From Methanocalculus taiwanensis (GTDB taxonomy: Archaea; Halobacteriota; Methanomicrobia; Methanomicrobiales; Methanocorpusculaceae), in the NCBI RefSeq assembly GCF_024372745.1, contig NZ_VOTZ01000008.1, forward strand, positions 24,254 to 88,253: DNA of 64,000 bases. The letters run 5' to 3'. The position numbers were made by a program, and so were the translations under genes. Positions 43,749 to 53,763 of this stretch are shown piece after piece. How positions within the stretch are numbered: position 1 is the first letter of the stretch; every line of letters starts with the position of its first letter. The notes beneath the pieces were generated by a model. It was not told the origin of the DNA. It made no database searches and saw only the letters and a list, made by a program, of their open reading frames with translations.

Positions 43749-44555
43749 ATGAATACGTACGCAGCGACTCTCCTTGAGACGGTTCGATCAACCCGGCCGC
43801 TCATTCACCATATCACCAACACCGTCACAATCAACGACTGCGCAAACGCAACTCTTGCCATTGGTGCAGCGCCCGTCATGGCAGGGGCAATCGAAGAGGT
43901 TGGCGAGATGGCAGGGATTGCTGGCGCACTTGTGCTGAATATCGGGACACTATCGCCTGCACAGGTGGATGCGATGGTAGCAGCAGGAAAAGCCGCAAAT
44001 GCACATGACATCCCGGTGATCCTCGACCCGGTCGGGGTCGGTGCAACAACACTCAGGACAAAGAGTGCCGAGAAGATCTTACGCGAATGTACAGTTACAA
44101 TTATAAAAGGCAATGCAGGTGAGATCGGCGTCCTTGCCGGGAGCGGTGGCACCGTCAGGGGTGTTGATTCAGGCGGCTGTGCCGGGAATCCGCTTGAGGT
44201 TGCCCGTCGCTGTGCAGAGAGATGGAGTACAGTTGTTGCCATGACCGGGGAGACCGATATCGTCTGTGAGAATGGCGAGGCGTACCTGATTCGAAATGGT
44301 AGCCCGATGATGGAGCGGCTATCTGGGACCGGCTGCATGGCAGCATCTGTTGTCGGGGCATTTGCAGCCGCAGGCGACGATCCGGTGAAATCTGCCGCCG
44401 CAGCACTCATCGCATTCGGGCTTGCCGGGGAGCGGGCAGAGAGAGAATCTGCCGGACCATATTCATTCAGGACCGCACTCTTTGACGAGCTCGCATCACT
44501 TTCACAGGAGATAATCATATCTGAAGCACAGGTGGAGCAGATCCGTGGCATATGA
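43749..44555 (+). CDS. thiM: Hydroxyethylthiazole kinase
   Basis: A 268-residue kinase that salvages the thiazole unit of thiamine. The start at 43749 gives MNTYAATLLETVRSTRPLIHHITNTVTINDCANATLAIGAAPVMAGAIEEV, an exact family opening. The active-site Cys lies in RLSGTGCMAASVVGAF, with the anion hole GTGC. Upstream in-frame codons overlap modC and are not part of it. It overlaps thiE by 11 bases. Confidence 0.95.
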   Translation: MNTYAATLLETVRSTRPLIHHITNTVTINDCANATLAIGAAPVMAGAIEEVGEMAGIAGALVLNIGTLSPAQVDAMVAAGKAANAHDIPVILDPVGVGATTLRTKSAEKILRECTVTIIKGNAGEIGVLAGSGGTVRGVDSGGCAGNPLEVARRCAERWSTVVAMTGETDIVCENGEAYLIRNGSPMMERLSGTGCMAASVVGAFAAAGDDPVKSAAAALIAFGLAGERAERESAGPYSFRTALFDELASLSQEIIISEAQVEQIRGI

Positions 44556-45204
44556 TCTCTATGTGATTACAGACGAGATGATCGGGAAGGGCAGATCCCA
44601 TACCAGACTCGCTGAGATGGCGCTTCTGGGCGGAGCTGACGTGATCCAGCTCCGTGACAAGAATATGGATTCCGCATCCCTGTTTTGGACGGCAACAGAG
44701 ATCCGGGCTCTCACCGGGGATGCAGGCGCCTGCTTCATTATGAATGACCGGCTCGATCTCGCCCTCGCAGCGGGAGCAGACGGCGTCCATCTCGGGCAGC
44801 AGGATATGCCGGTTGGCGAGGCGCGCCGGATTGTTCCAAGGGACTTCATCATCGGCTGCTCGGTCGGATCGGTTGAGGAGGCGGTGCATGCCGAGATCTC
44901 AGGTGCAGATTACCTCGCACTCAGCCCGGTCTTTGCAACCACCTCAAAAGACGATGCCGGAGACGGGCATGGCCTCCGGACGCTCGGTGCGATACGGGCA
45001 GCAACTCGGCTTCCGCTTGTTGCAATCGGTGGTATCACACGGGAGAATATCGGATCTGTGATCGGGGCCGGAGCAGACGGTGCTGCAGTCATCTCAGCAG
45101 TCGTTGGCGAGGAAGATGTCACCTCAGCAGCAAGAGCGATGAAGCGGCTGATTGCGGAGGCTAAATCACCTGGAAGGAGAAACGCCTCCCCGCAGAAGGT
45201 GTGA
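44545..45204 (+). CDS. thiE: Thiamine-phosphate synthase
   Basis: A 219-residue TIM-barrel enzyme that joins HMP-PP with thiazole phosphate to give thiamine phosphate. It starts with GTG at 44545 (MAYDLYVITDEMIGKGRSHTRLAEMALLGGADVIQLRDKN). Other marks are FIMNDRLDLALAAGADGVHLGQQDMPVGEARRIV, LALSPVFATTSKDDAG and LVAIGGITRENIGSVIGAGADGAAVISAVV. The standard QLRxK and HLGQ motifs are intact. Confidence 0.95.
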   Translation: MAYDLYVITDEMIGKGRSHTRLAEMALLGGADVIQLRDKNMDSASLFWTATEIRALTGDAGACFIMNDRLDLALAAGADGVHLGQQDMPVGEARRIVPRDFIIGCSVGSVEEAVHAEISGADYLALSPVFATTSKDDAGDGHGLRTLGAIRAATRLPLVAIGGITRENIGSVIGAGADGAAVISAVVGEEDVTSAARAMKRLIAEAKSPGRRNASPQKV

Positions 45205-46455
45205 ATGCCCATGGCCCATCCCGTGATTGGAATCATCGGAGGCGGGCCCGCAGGACTCTTCTGCGCAGCGAATATCCGGCCGCAGGGATTCAGGATCATC
45301 CTCTTTGAGAAGAAAAGGGAGGCGGGCAGAAAACTCCTAATCACCGGTTCGGGGCGGTGCAATCTCACGCATGGAGGAGATATCCGCAAATTCGAACAGC
45401 ATTACGGGGAAAAGGGGGCATTTCTGAAACCGGCACTCCGGGGCTATACGAACCGGGAGATAATCGCCTTCTTTGAAGAGCGGGGATGCCCGCTGTATGC
45501 AGATGAGAACGAGAAGATATTTCCGGTATCTGAAAAAGCAGATGACATCCTCTCGGTGCTGATCTCGGCATGCAGGGAGAATAATGTCATGATCAGGCAG
45601 CACACCCCGGTTCGTGCTGTGGAACGTACCAGTACCGGTTTTTTGATTCAGACAGAGTGGCAGAATATCAGGGCGGATATCCTTGTCATTGCAACCGGCG
45701 GTGCATCATACCCTTCAACCGGATCGACCGGAGACGGGTACCGTTTCGCAAAATCCCTCGGACACACAATCACCGCAATAGGACCTGCCCTCGCACCGGT
45801 GTACCCGGATAAATACCCGTTTTCGGATCTCGCCGGGATCTCCTTTGACGAGATCACCGTCTCGATCCTGCGGGAAGGAAGAGTTGCCAGGAAGGTGACA
45901 GGGGATCTCCTCCTCACCCATAACGGGCTCTCCGGCCCCGTCATCCTTCACGCATCCCGGTACATCAGGGATGGAGACAGCCTCAGGATCGCATTTCTCC
46001 CCGAAAAGGAACACAATACAATAGCTTCCTCCATCACACTTGGATCGGCTGCAGCCGGAAAGCGGCTCGTGAAGACGATCCTCTCGGATTTACCCCTTCC
46101 TGCACGTTTCATCCAGCGCCTCACCGAGGAGGCGGGACTCTCACCGGACTGTACAGTCGCCCACCTCTCCAGAGAAAAGAGGAAAGAACTCCTCCGGCTC
46201 CTCACCGGCTGGACATTTCTGATTAAGAGTGTCGGCGGGTTTGACCAGGCAATGGCAACCCGCGGCGGAGTCTCACTTGAGGAGATTAACAATAAAACAA
46301 TGGAATCACGCCTCCTTCCCGGCCTCTACTGTATCGGGGAAGTGCTTGATATCGACGGGGATTCCGGGGGATACAACCTCCAGGCGGCATTCTCCACTGC
46401 ATATGCAGCCGCCCGATCCATTTCAGGGAAAATAGAGACGGTATCAGATATTTGA
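45205..46455 (+). CDS. HI0933/BaiN-family FAD-dependent oxidoreductase
   Basis: A 416-residue flavoprotein with the FAD motif VIGIIGGGPAGLFCAANI (residues 6-23), KLLITGSGRCNLTHGGD (the HI0933 signature), VIATGGASYPSTGSTGDGYRFAKSLGHTI and C-terminal VGGFDQAMATRGGVSLEEIN / GEVLDIDGDSGGYNLQAAFSTAY. Substrate unknown. The ATG abuts the thiE stop, which places it in the thiM-thiE operon, but a thiamine role is unproven. Its end overlaps the convergent hxlB by 12 bases. Confidence 0.88.
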   Translation: MPMAHPVIGIIGGGPAGLFCAANIRPQGFRIILFEKKREAGRKLLITGSGRCNLTHGGDIRKFEQHYGEKGAFLKPALRGYTNREIIAFFEERGCPLYADENEKIFPVSEKADDILSVLISACRENNVMIRQHTPVRAVERTSTGFLIQTEWQNIRADILVIATGGASYPSTGSTGDGYRFAKSLGHTITAIGPALAPVYPDKYPFSDLAGISFDEITVSILREGRVARKVTGDLLLTHNGLSGPVILHASRYIRDGDSLRIAFLPEKEHNTIASSITLGSAAAGKRLVKTILSDLPLPARFIQRLTEEAGLSPDCTVAHLSREKRKELLRLLTGWTFLIKSVGGFDQAMATRGGVSLEEINNKTMESRLLPGLYCIGEVLDIDGDSGGYNLQAAFSTAYAAARSISGKIETVSDI

Positions 46456-47055
46456 AAAGCGGAGCCTGACTTCATCTGGATCCAGATGCCGTGCAGCCAT
46501 CAGGGCGGAGATGATCGCATCCGAATAGGCTAGCGCCACCATCTCAAATGCGGAGCCCCTGCCGATCGGAACCGAAACCGAGCGGTACTGCCCGGTAATC
46601 TGCCGGACCTCATACTCAGGTGGAAGATCAGCGCTATTCCCGGACGATTCACCGAGATCGATAACCAGATCGACATACCCGGCTGCTTGTGAGTTTGGAT
46701 TTGCGGTGATTAGGCAGGTCCACCCCTCAAGTTCACGCACCTTCTCAACCGCGCTCACCACCGACTTCGTCTCGCCGGACCCTGAGAAGACGGCAAGCAT
46801 ATCACCGGAATCAAAGGCAGGGGTGATCGTCTCACCAATCACATAACAGGGGAAACCAAGATGCATCAGCCGTATCGCAAACGCCTTGGCAACCAGGCCG
46901 GATCTTCCGGCGCCAGTGACATAAATCCTCCTGCCGGAAAGGATCTCGGAGATGAGCGTACCAGCTTTCTCTACGTCCACCACTTCTGCCACCCGGATGA
47001 TCATCTCTGCCGTCTTCAGCATATAATCCGATATATTCCCGCTATCCCCGGTCAT
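46444..47055 (-). CDS. hxlB: 6-phospho-3-hexuloisomerase
   Basis: A 203-residue SIS-domain isomerase that interconverts hexulose 6-phosphate and fructose 6-phosphate. With hexulose-phosphate synthase it makes ribulose 5-phosphate in archaea lacking the oxidative pentose-phosphate pathway. Landmarks are IYVTGAGRSGLVAKAFAIRLMHLGFPCYVIGETITPAF, LAVFSGSGETKSVVSAVEKV and VPIGRGSAFEMVALAYSDAIISALM. Length is typical of PHI. Its partner hxlA is not in the window. Confidence 0.92.
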   Translation of the reverse strand: MTGDSGNISDYMLKTAEMIIRVAEVVDVEKAGTLISEILSGRRIYVTGAGRSGLVAKAFAIRLMHLGFPCYVIGETITPAFDSGDMLAVFSGSGETKSVVSAVEKVRELEGWTCLITANPNSQAAGYVDLVIDLGESSGNSADLPPEYEVRQITGQYRSVSVPIGRGSAFEMVALAYSDAIISALMAARHLDPDEVRLRFSNI

Positions 47056-47097
47056 GTCTGATCAATTCTGTATCATTATCTGCTAAGAGCATATCGG

Positions 47098-48420
47098 TTA
47101 TCCCCACACCAGGTTGATTCCAAGGAGGAGGAGCGTCACCACCAGAACCGGGGGAATCAGATACCGGCATATCGCGAGGATAAGGTGCGGAATGAACCCT
47201 TTCAGCCCGCCCCTCTCCCTGAGCATCCGGGGATCAAGCATCCACCCAAACGCAACTGCCATGATCAGTGCCGTCAGGGGAAGGCCGAATGAGCCGGCCG
47301 TCTCATCAAGGAGATCCAGCACAGGGATGCCCCCGAGCGTGAGGTTCATCGCCGAATAGCTGAGAGCCGAAGGGAGGCCGATTGCGATCACGCCTCCGGT
47401 AAGGAAAAGGCTTGCCTTCTTTCGGGAGATCCCCTTCCGTGCGACAAGGGAGGCAAGGGGCATCTCGATCATCGAGACCGCTGCGGTCAGTGCAGAGAAG
47501 AAGAGGAGGAGGAAGAACAGAAATCCAATCACCGCACCAAACGGTATCTCTGCAAATGCCTGAGGCAGGATTGTGAAGGTGAGCTCGGCCCCCATTGCAG
47601 GGGAGAAACCGAAGGTGAAGACGATCGGGAAGACGATCAGCCCTGCGAGTATCGCAACAAAGAGATCGGCGATGGTGATGTACAGGGCAGATCGTGCAAT
47701 TGGAACCTAACGCCTGAGATAGGAGCCGTAGGTGAGGAGGATGCCGGTTCCAACCGAGAGCGAGAAGAATGACTGGCCAAATGCCGCCGCCCAGAGTGTA
47801 GGATCGGCAAGTACCGAGAAGTCCGGGGTAAAGAAGAAGGCAAAGGCATCGGCAAAACCAGGCAGTGTTGCGGCATAGATGGCAAGGCCGATCAAGATGA
47901 TGAAGCTGAACGGGATGAGCCAGCGGGTCACCCGTTCGATCCCCTCTTTGACACCAAGTGCAACCACCCCGCCTGTCAGGAGGGCTGAGATGATGAAGAA
48001 GAGCACCGGCAGGTATCCGGCGGTAAAGGACGCAAACCTGCCATCGGTTCCAATCAGAGAGAAGATGACGAATCCAAGAGTCCAGCCGGTGATGACGAGG
48101 TAATAGCTCAGGACAACAAAGCCGACTGCAATCAGGAACCAGCCTGCCTTTGAGAGGCGCCGATGTACTTTCTCAAAAGCAGTGACAACATCGGCGGCAA
48201 GGGCCCGGCCCGCCTTGATCTCAATCACCATCAGGGGGAGGGCGATCAAAAAGACGGCAAGCAGAAACGGGATGAGATACGCGCCGCCCCCGTTCTGGCC
48301 GACAACCGTTGAAAACCGCCAGATATTTCCGATACCAACAGCGGCACCAATCGATGCAAGGATGAACCCAAGGCCGGAAGACCAGTGCTCCTGTGGCTCA
48401 CCTATCTCCTCAGCAGACAT
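47098..48420 (-). pseudogene. SNF-family sodium-dependent transporter, interrupted by an in-frame TAG
   Basis: The frame from 48420 to 47098 encodes an about 440-residue neurotransmitter:sodium symporter homologue (ASIGAAVGIGNIWRFSTVVGQNGGGAYLIPF, then YLVITGWTLGFV and FFSLSVGTGILLTYGSYLRR). At 47707-47709 a TAG interrupts it, and the frame continues unshifted with VPIARSALYITIADLFVAILAGLIVFP and more transporter helices. Nothing is lost and no frameshift exists: the stop occupies one codon in the loop where relatives have a polar residue (YGSYLxxDxxIxxSA). As written it gives a 237-residue fragment. It may be a nonsense mutation, a sequence error, or a readthrough site. Confidence 0.85.
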
Positions 48421-48455
48421 GAGGAGAGGGGTATCTCCCCCGGATCATAAGAGTA

Positions 48456-50864
48456 TTACTGATACTCGACCGGCTGTGACTGACGGGGGAGCCCGCCTTT
48501 GAAGTGTTGCTGTATCCGGGAGTAGTATTCTGTGAGCCGCTCGTTCATCGTCGGCCGTACCTTCTCCATTGCCGCTTCGAAGTGGCGGGTGGAGACGACC
48601 GTTACCCCTTCCCGCATCGCAAGCATCCCTGCCTCGCGGCAGAGCCCTTCGAGATCGGATCCGACATACCCGGCGGTCCGGGCTGCAACGGTTTGGATGA
48701 TCATATCCCGTGCAGGATCAGGATACTGCTGATTGAACCGTAAGATTAGATCATGGATAAGCTTCCGTATCTCGCTCCTCTTCAGCCCTACCCCCTCCTT
48801 CTTCGGCATCCCGGATGCAGCTTCCCGGATCGCATCAACGGTGATCTCTTTTCCTTCTCCGATTGACCCAAATATCTTCTCGATACAGCTATATTCACAG
48901 CCTTCAAGTAGGCTGATGAACTCTTCAATCGTTCCCTCCTCAATCGGCATGCTCCTCATATGGATCCAGAGGATCTTTTTCCGATCCTCTTCATCCGGCT
49001 CCCCGATATAGACGAGCCGGTCGAACCTGCCGGGGCGGAGGAGGGCCGGATCAACAATATCCGGTCTGTTGGTTGCCCCCATCACGATCACATCACGGAT
49101 ATCCTCGATCCCGTCGATCTCGGTTAGGATCTGGTTTAAGACGCTCTCGATAGTATGGGAAGAATCCCCCCCACCCCGTGCCGGGGTGAGAGCATCCATC
49201 TCATCGAAGAGAATGATCGAGGGTGCCACCTGGCGGGCTTTCTTAAAGATCTCACGGACCGCCCGCTCGCTCTCCCCCACCCATTTGGAGAGGAGCTGGG
49301 GCCCTTTAATCGGGATGAAGTTCGCACCCGACTCGGTTGCCACTGCTTTTGCGATCAGGGTCTTCCCGGTTCCGGGGGGCCCATACAGGAGAATCCCTTT
49401 TGGAGACGTGATCCCAAGCTCCTCAAACTTCTCCCTCCCGGTGAGCGGCAGCTCAACTGCCTCCCGGATCTCCTGCCGTGCAGCAGCGAGACCGCCCACA
49501 TCGGACCACGTGATATTAGTTCCCTCCAGCATCACCTCACGCATAGCCGAGGGGAAGACCTCCCGCTGTGCCTCGCGGAAGTCATCTGAAGTAACCCTGA
49601 GATTATCGAGCACCTCCTGCGGTATCGAGTCCTGTTCGAGATCGATCTCGGGAAGATACCGACGGAGTGCGCGGATAGCAGCTTCCCTCGCAAGGGCGGC
49701 GAGATCAGCACCGACAAAACCATGCGTCCGGCTGGCGATCAGATCGATCCGCACACCCTCGTCAATTGGCATGCCGCGTGTATGGATATTGAGGATCTCC
49801 TGGCGGTCCGCATGCGGCGGCACCCCGATCTCGATCTCGCGGTCGAACCTGCCGGGACGCCTGAGGGCGGGATCGATCGCATCCAGACGGTTAGTTGCAC
49901 CGATCACAACAACCTGCCCCCGCTCTTCAAGCCCATCCATCATCGTCAGCAGCTGGGCAACCACCCGCCGCTCCACCTCGCCGGTCACATCCTCCCGCTT
50001 CGGCGCAATCGAGTCGAGTTCATCGATGAAGATGATCGAAGGCGCATTCTCATTTGCTTCCTCGAATACCTCCCGGAGCCGCTGTTCGGATTCCCCATAG
50101 TACTTTGAGATCACTTCAGGCCCTGCAATCGAGATGAAGTTGGCTCCGGACTCATTTGCAACCGCACGGGCAATCAGCGTCTTCCCGGTGCCGGGAGGGC
50201 CATACAGCAGGACACCCTTTGGCGGCTCGATCCCAAGCGTCTTGAAGAGCTCGGGGTGGCGTATCGGGAGCTCAATTGTTTCACGGAGACGCTGGAGCTC
50301 GTCCTTTAACCCGCCGATATCCTCGTAGCTGATCCGCTTCAGCCCTTCAAATCCGGGAGCTGGCTTGTCGGAAACGGTGATGGTCGTATTTCTGGTGATG
50401 ATCACCGCATCCTCAGGCTCAAGGGAGATCACCTTGAATTCGATAAGCTGGGGGATCATCATGGCACGAATAGGAACTACATCGCCTGTCGAAACCGGAT
50501 AGTTGATCAGACCCTGTGCAGCATGCTCCATATGAATGGTCAGGTGCGGCGGCAGGTTCTCAGGAGGCGCAATAACCACCTCTTTTGCCTCAATCACCGC
50601 CTCAACCTTTGAGATTTTGACACGATCGCCTATGGTGACGGCAGCATTCTCCCGGGTGAACTTATCGATCCGGATCTTCTGCTGATCCCAGTCTTTTGCC
50701 ATTGCACGCCAGACTTTGGCGAGCGTCTCCTTCTTCCCCTCGACTTTGATCAGATCGCCGGGGGACACACGGAGTGCGAGCATAGTCTCCGGATCGAGGC
50801 GTGCCTTACCTCCACCCAGATCTTCAGGATAGGCCGAATCGACCTTCAGATACAGTTCAGGCAT
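48456..50864 (-). CDS. Cdc48/VAT-type AAA+ ATPase
   Basis: An 802-residue archaeal p97 homologue with an N domain (residues 1-185, starting [22 protein letters not shown]), D1 with Walker [23 protein letters not shown] and [12 protein letters not shown], and D2 with [22 protein letters not shown] and [14 protein letters not shown]. It unfolds and extracts proteins for the archaeal proteasome. D2 has an extra segment of about 81 residues (about 645-725, between MRSMPIEEG and [15 protein letters not shown]) that classical VAT lacks. Aromatic D1 pore loop is KYYG. C-terminal tail is VEYQ, short of a typical HbYX ending. Confidence 0.95.
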   Translation of the reverse strand: MPELYLKVDSAYPEDLGGGKARLDPETMLALRVSPGDLIKVEGKKETLAKVWRAMAKDWDQQKIRIDKFTRENAAVTIGDRVKISKVEAVIEAKEVVIAPPENLPPHLTIHMEHAAQGLINYPVSTGDVVPIRAMMIPQLIEFKVISLEPEDAVIITRNTTITVSDKPAPGFEGLKRISYEDIGGLKDELQRLRETIELPIRHPELFKTLGIEPPKGVLLYGPPGTGKTLIARAVANESGANFISIAGPEVISKYYGESEQRLREVFEEANENAPSIIFIDELDSIAPKREDVTGEVERRVVAQLLTMMDGLEERGQVVVIGATNRLDAIDPALRRPGRFDREIEIGVPPHADRQEILNIHTRGMPIDEGVRIDLIASRTHGFVGADLAALAREAAIRALRRYLPEIDLEQDSIPQEVLDNLRVTSDDFREAQREVFPSAMREVMLEGTNITWSDVGGLAAARQEIREAVELPLTGREKFEELGITSPKGILLYGPPGTGKTLIAKAVATESGANFIPIKGPQLLSKWVGESERAVREIFKKARQVAPSIILFDEMDALTPARGGGDSSHTIESVLNQILTEIDGIEDIRDVIVMGATNRPDIVDPALLRPGRFDRLVYIGEPDEEDRKKILWIHMRSMPIEEGTIEEFISLLEGCEYSCIEKIFGSIGEGKEITVDAIREAASGMPKKEGVGLKRSEIRKLIHDLILRFNQQYPDPARDMIIQTVAARTAGYVGSDLEGLCREAGMLAMREGVTVVSTRHFEAAMEKVRPTMNERLTEYYSRIQQHFKGGLPRQSQPVEYQ

Positions 50865-50909
50865 TACTTTATTGTCATCAGTGTCCGGACATATAAGTAG
50901 TGTTTTTCA

Positions 50910-52088
50910 ATGCGGACAATCCTCTTTGACCCGGTGAACGGTGCAGCAGGAGATATGATCACCGGAGCGCTCCTTGCCGCCGGTGCGGACAGGGAGGCGG
51001 TGATCCGGGCGATGGCCTCTCTCGTCCAGATACCGGAGACCTCAATAGTTACCCGATGTGGCATTCAGGCGACATATGTAAAGACCCATGCGAAAGAGGG
51101 AAGCCGGACACTCGAAGAGGTCCTGGCCCGCCTCCGGAGATCAGATGCAACAGAAGATGTAAAAGAGATGGCAGCGCGGGTTTTTACGAGGATACACAAC
51201 GCCGAAACCCGCGTCCATGGGGATCATGCCCATTTCCACGAGGTCGGAGCGGATGACGCGATTGCGGATGTGATCGGGGCATGCACCGCCCTCCTCTCCC
51301 TCGCTCCGGATGCAGTCGCAATCCTGCCGCTCCCGCTCGGCAGAGGGACGATCCGATCAGCCCATGGCATCATGCCGGTCCCGGCACCGGCAACCGCCTA
51401 TATCTTCGAAGAGTCCGGGCTTCTCACGAGGAGAACAGATGAGGAGACCGGCGAGCTGGTCACCCCGACAGGGGCTGCACTCCTCGCAGAGTTTCGGAGA
51501 TCATTTGCAGAAGGTGACGAAAACGGCACCATCGCTGCAGTCGGGTACGGGGCAGGCACAAGAAACCCAAAGGATCGCCCAAATGTGCTCCGCGTGATGA
51601 TCCTGGAGAGCAACGAGAGCCTCCCGGTCGTTGATATCCTGGAGACGAATGTCGATGATGTCGATGGCGAGGTGATCGCCCACACCATCTCCCGCCTCCA
51701 TCGCGAAGGTGCACGTGATGCCTCAGCCGCTCCGATCATCATGAAGAAGGGAAGGCCCGGCCATCTCATCCGGGTGATCTGCCGCACGGAAGATTCAGAG
51801 CGGCTTGCAAAAATCATGGCAGAAGAGCTTGGAACGCTTGGTGTCCGGTGCATCCCGTCGGTCCACCGTTTCATTGCGGATCGAAGGGTGCTCTCTGTCC
51901 GGATACCGGAGGGAGACGAGATCGGAGTTAAGATCGGGTACTCGAAAGGAAATATCATCTCAGTTAAAGCCGAATTCGATGCTGTCGCCGCCGCGGCAGA
52001 ACGGAACGGACTGAGCGTCCGGGACGTGAAGAAGAGAGCCGAGGAGATCGCCTACCGGGAGCTGGAAGAGTGGAGAATGGGCGAGTAA
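50910..52088 (+). CDS. larC: LarC family nickel-insertion protein
   Basis: A 392-residue protein. The N-terminal signature is MRTILFDPVNGAAGDMITGALLAAGAD, and the histidine-rich metal site is HGDHAHFHEVGADDAIADVIG (residues 100-120). The middle has LPLPLGRGTIRSAHGIMPVPAPAT and ETGELVTPTGAALL. LarC inserts nickel into the pincer cofactor of lactate racemase; many archaea carry it without a recognisable racemase, so its use here is open. It overlaps radB by 19 bases. Confidence 0.9.
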   Translation: MRTILFDPVNGAAGDMITGALLAAGADREAVIRAMASLVQIPETSIVTRCGIQATYVKTHAKEGSRTLEEVLARLRRSDATEDVKEMAARVFTRIHNAETRVHGDHAHFHEVGADDAIADVIGACTALLSLAPDAVAILPLPLGRGTIRSAHGIMPVPAPATAYIFEESGLLTRRTDEETGELVTPTGAALLAEFRRSFAEGDENGTIAAVGYGAGTRNPKDRPNVLRVMILESNESLPVVDILETNVDDVDGEVIAHTISRLHREGARDASAAPIIMKKGRPGHLIRVICRTEDSERLAKIMAEELGTLGVRCIPSVHRFIADRRVLSVRIPEGDEIGVKIGYSKGNIISVKAEFDAVAAAAERNGLSVRDVKKRAEEIAYRELEEWRMGE

Positions 52089-52744
52089 GCACAGGCAACC
52101 CGGATCTGGACCGTATCCTCGGCGGTGGCCTTGAGAAGCAGATGATCACACAGATCTATGGAGAACCGGGAAGCGGCAAGAGCACGCTTGCCATCATGGC
52201 GGCGGTTGCCACCCTTAAGAAGGGTGACGGTGTCATCTTCTTTGATACCGAAGGCTTCTCGCCGGACCGTTTCGTCCAGATCTGCGGCGGCGAAGATGCA
52301 GCCCCGGAGCTCGCCACACGGCTCTACCTGTTTGAGCCGATCGATTTTGCAGAACAGGGGCTGATGATCACAGAGTCGCAGAAGATCTTTTCAAAGCATA
52401 CAATCGGCTTGATTGTGATGGATTCGGCAACCGCCCTCTACCGCTCGGAACTGGAGAAGCGGGGCGATGTACAGCGGATGCTAGGGAAGCAGATGATCGA
52501 TATCCTCTCCATCGCACGAAGATACCAGGTTCCGGTCTTAATTACCAACCAGGTGTACATGGACCCGAAAACAGGCACCTTCTCAGGTCTTGGGGGAACA
52601 ACCCTCTCTCATATCTCAAAGGCGATCATCAGGATCGAGCGGAGAGAGAGCAGCCGCCGGGCAATCGTCATGAAGCACCGCTCCCGCCCTGAGGGGGAAT
52701 CATTTGATTTTGCGATCACAGAAGACGGGATCAGAAAGTGCTGA
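52070..52744 (+). CDS. radB: DNA repair and recombination protein RadB
   Basis: A 224-residue RecA-family paralogue, a euryarchaeal recombination mediator. It starts with GTG at 52070 (MENGRVSTGNPDLDRILGGGLEKQMITQIYGEPGSGKSTLAI). Walker A is GEPGSGKST and Walker B is LIVMDSATALY. L2-like region is VLITNQVYMDPKTGTFSGLGGTTLSHISKAIIRIER. It lacks the N-terminal helix-hairpin-helix domain of RadA, as expected. Confidence 0.94.
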   Translation: MENGRVSTGNPDLDRILGGGLEKQMITQIYGEPGSGKSTLAIMAAVATLKKGDGVIFFDTEGFSPDRFVQICGGEDAAPELATRLYLFEPIDFAEQGLMITESQKIFSKHTIGLIVMDSATALYRSELEKRGDVQRMLGKQMIDILSIARRYQVPVLITNQVYMDPKTGTFSGLGGTTLSHISKAIIRIERRESSRRAIVMKHRSRPEGESFDFAITEDGIRKC

Positions 52745-52800
52745 GGCAGGCGCAGGATGCATCAGTCTGGCAGCAGATCAAATACAAAAAAAGCGGGTAA

Positions 52801-52819
52801 TCCCGGCCATCTGCCGGGA
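52801..52819. terminator. Hairpin between convergent radB and dapF
   Basis: TCCCGGC-CATCT-GCCGGGA forms a perfect 7-base stem with a five-base loop in the 97-base gap between two convergent genes. A T-rich tract follows weakly. It may end both transcripts. Confidence 0.35.
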
Positions 52820-52841
52820 ATATCGGTATTAATCTCTTTAT

Positions 52842-53666
52842 TCAGAGCTGGATCATCCCGATGAAGACGACTTCGGCGGGACCGGTCATCGTGACAGTGT
52901 CATCAAACCGAATCCGGAGGGGGCCGCCCTTTGTCTCGACGATACAATCCCTGGTTACATAGCCGAGCTTATGGGCAACCGCTGCTGATGCCGTTGCGCC
53001 GGTTCCGCATGACCAGGTTTCACCCTCGACACCACGTTCGAAGGTTCTGATCCTGAGATGGTTCGTGTTCACTTTCTCGACAAAGTTAACATTCGCGCCC
53101 TTTGGGAAGGTGGGGTGGTTCCTGATGACGGGACCGAGCTTCATCGGATCGATTGCCCCGATCTCATCGACAAAGACGACTGCATGGGGAACACCGGTAT
53201 TTGCGGCATAGACCTGATAGGTGCCGATATACTCCGAGTAATCGTCGCCACCCTCACCGGTGGCAGGAATCCCGCTCCGTACAAATACCGGGGTAGGCAT
53301 CGTAATGGTTGCATAGAATTCGTCATTCTGGTATCCAAGGGAGACAGGCATTATACCGGCGAGCGTCTCGACTGTGCTCTCCTCTTTGATATAGTCATGA
53401 TCATATGCATACCGGGCAAGGCACCTAATCCCGTTCCCGCACATCTCGGCTTCAGACTCGTCAGGCTGGAAGAGGCGCATCTTTACATCCGCAGATTCGG
53501 ATTTTGAGATGAAGAGGACACCATCACCGCCAATACCAAACCGGCGATCACAGAAGAGCATCGCAAACGAAGCTTTCATCTCTTCAGGGATTATCTCATT
53601 CTCCATCTCATCGATCAGGATGAAATCATTGCCATTTCCCTGTAATTTTACAAATTTGACACCCAT
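52842..53666 (-). CDS. dapF: Diaminopimelate epimerase
   Basis: About 274 residues from the ATG at 53666. That ATG follows GAGGAG at about six bases; an ATG at 53672 lies almost on the ribosome site. MGVKFVKLQGNGNDFILIDEM is the family start. The two catalytic cysteines are in EMCGNGIRCLARY and TWSCGTGATASAAVA. The enzyme isomerises LL- to meso-diaminopimelate for lysine synthesis. Size and motifs are standard; no other dap genes are adjacent. Confidence 0.95.
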   Translation of the reverse strand: MGVKFVKLQGNGNDFILIDEMENEIIPEEMKASFAMLFCDRRFGIGGDGVLFISKSESADVKMRLFQPDESEAEMCGNGIRCLARYAYDHDYIKEESTVETLAGIMPVSLGYQNDEFYATITMPTPVFVRSGIPATGEGGDDYSEYIGTYQVYAANTGVPHAVVFVDEIGAIDPMKLGPVIRNHPTFPKGANVNFVEKVNTNHLRIRTFERGVEGETWSCGTGATASAAVAHKLGYVTRDCIVETKGGPLRIRFDDTVTMTGPAEVVFIGMIQL

Positions 53667-53763
53667 GAACATCTCCTCATCCAATCTTCTCAATTACCTT
53701 GTCCGTGAATCTAAAAAATGTATCATCAGGTTATTCCACACGATCATACCGCATCTGCGCCAT

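Noticed and set aside
47707..47709. Reading the TAG as pyrrolysine
   Set aside because: No pyl genes or PYLIS-like evidence in the window, TAG ends several ordinary genes here, and the affected protein is not a methylamine methyltransferase. Kept only as one possibility.
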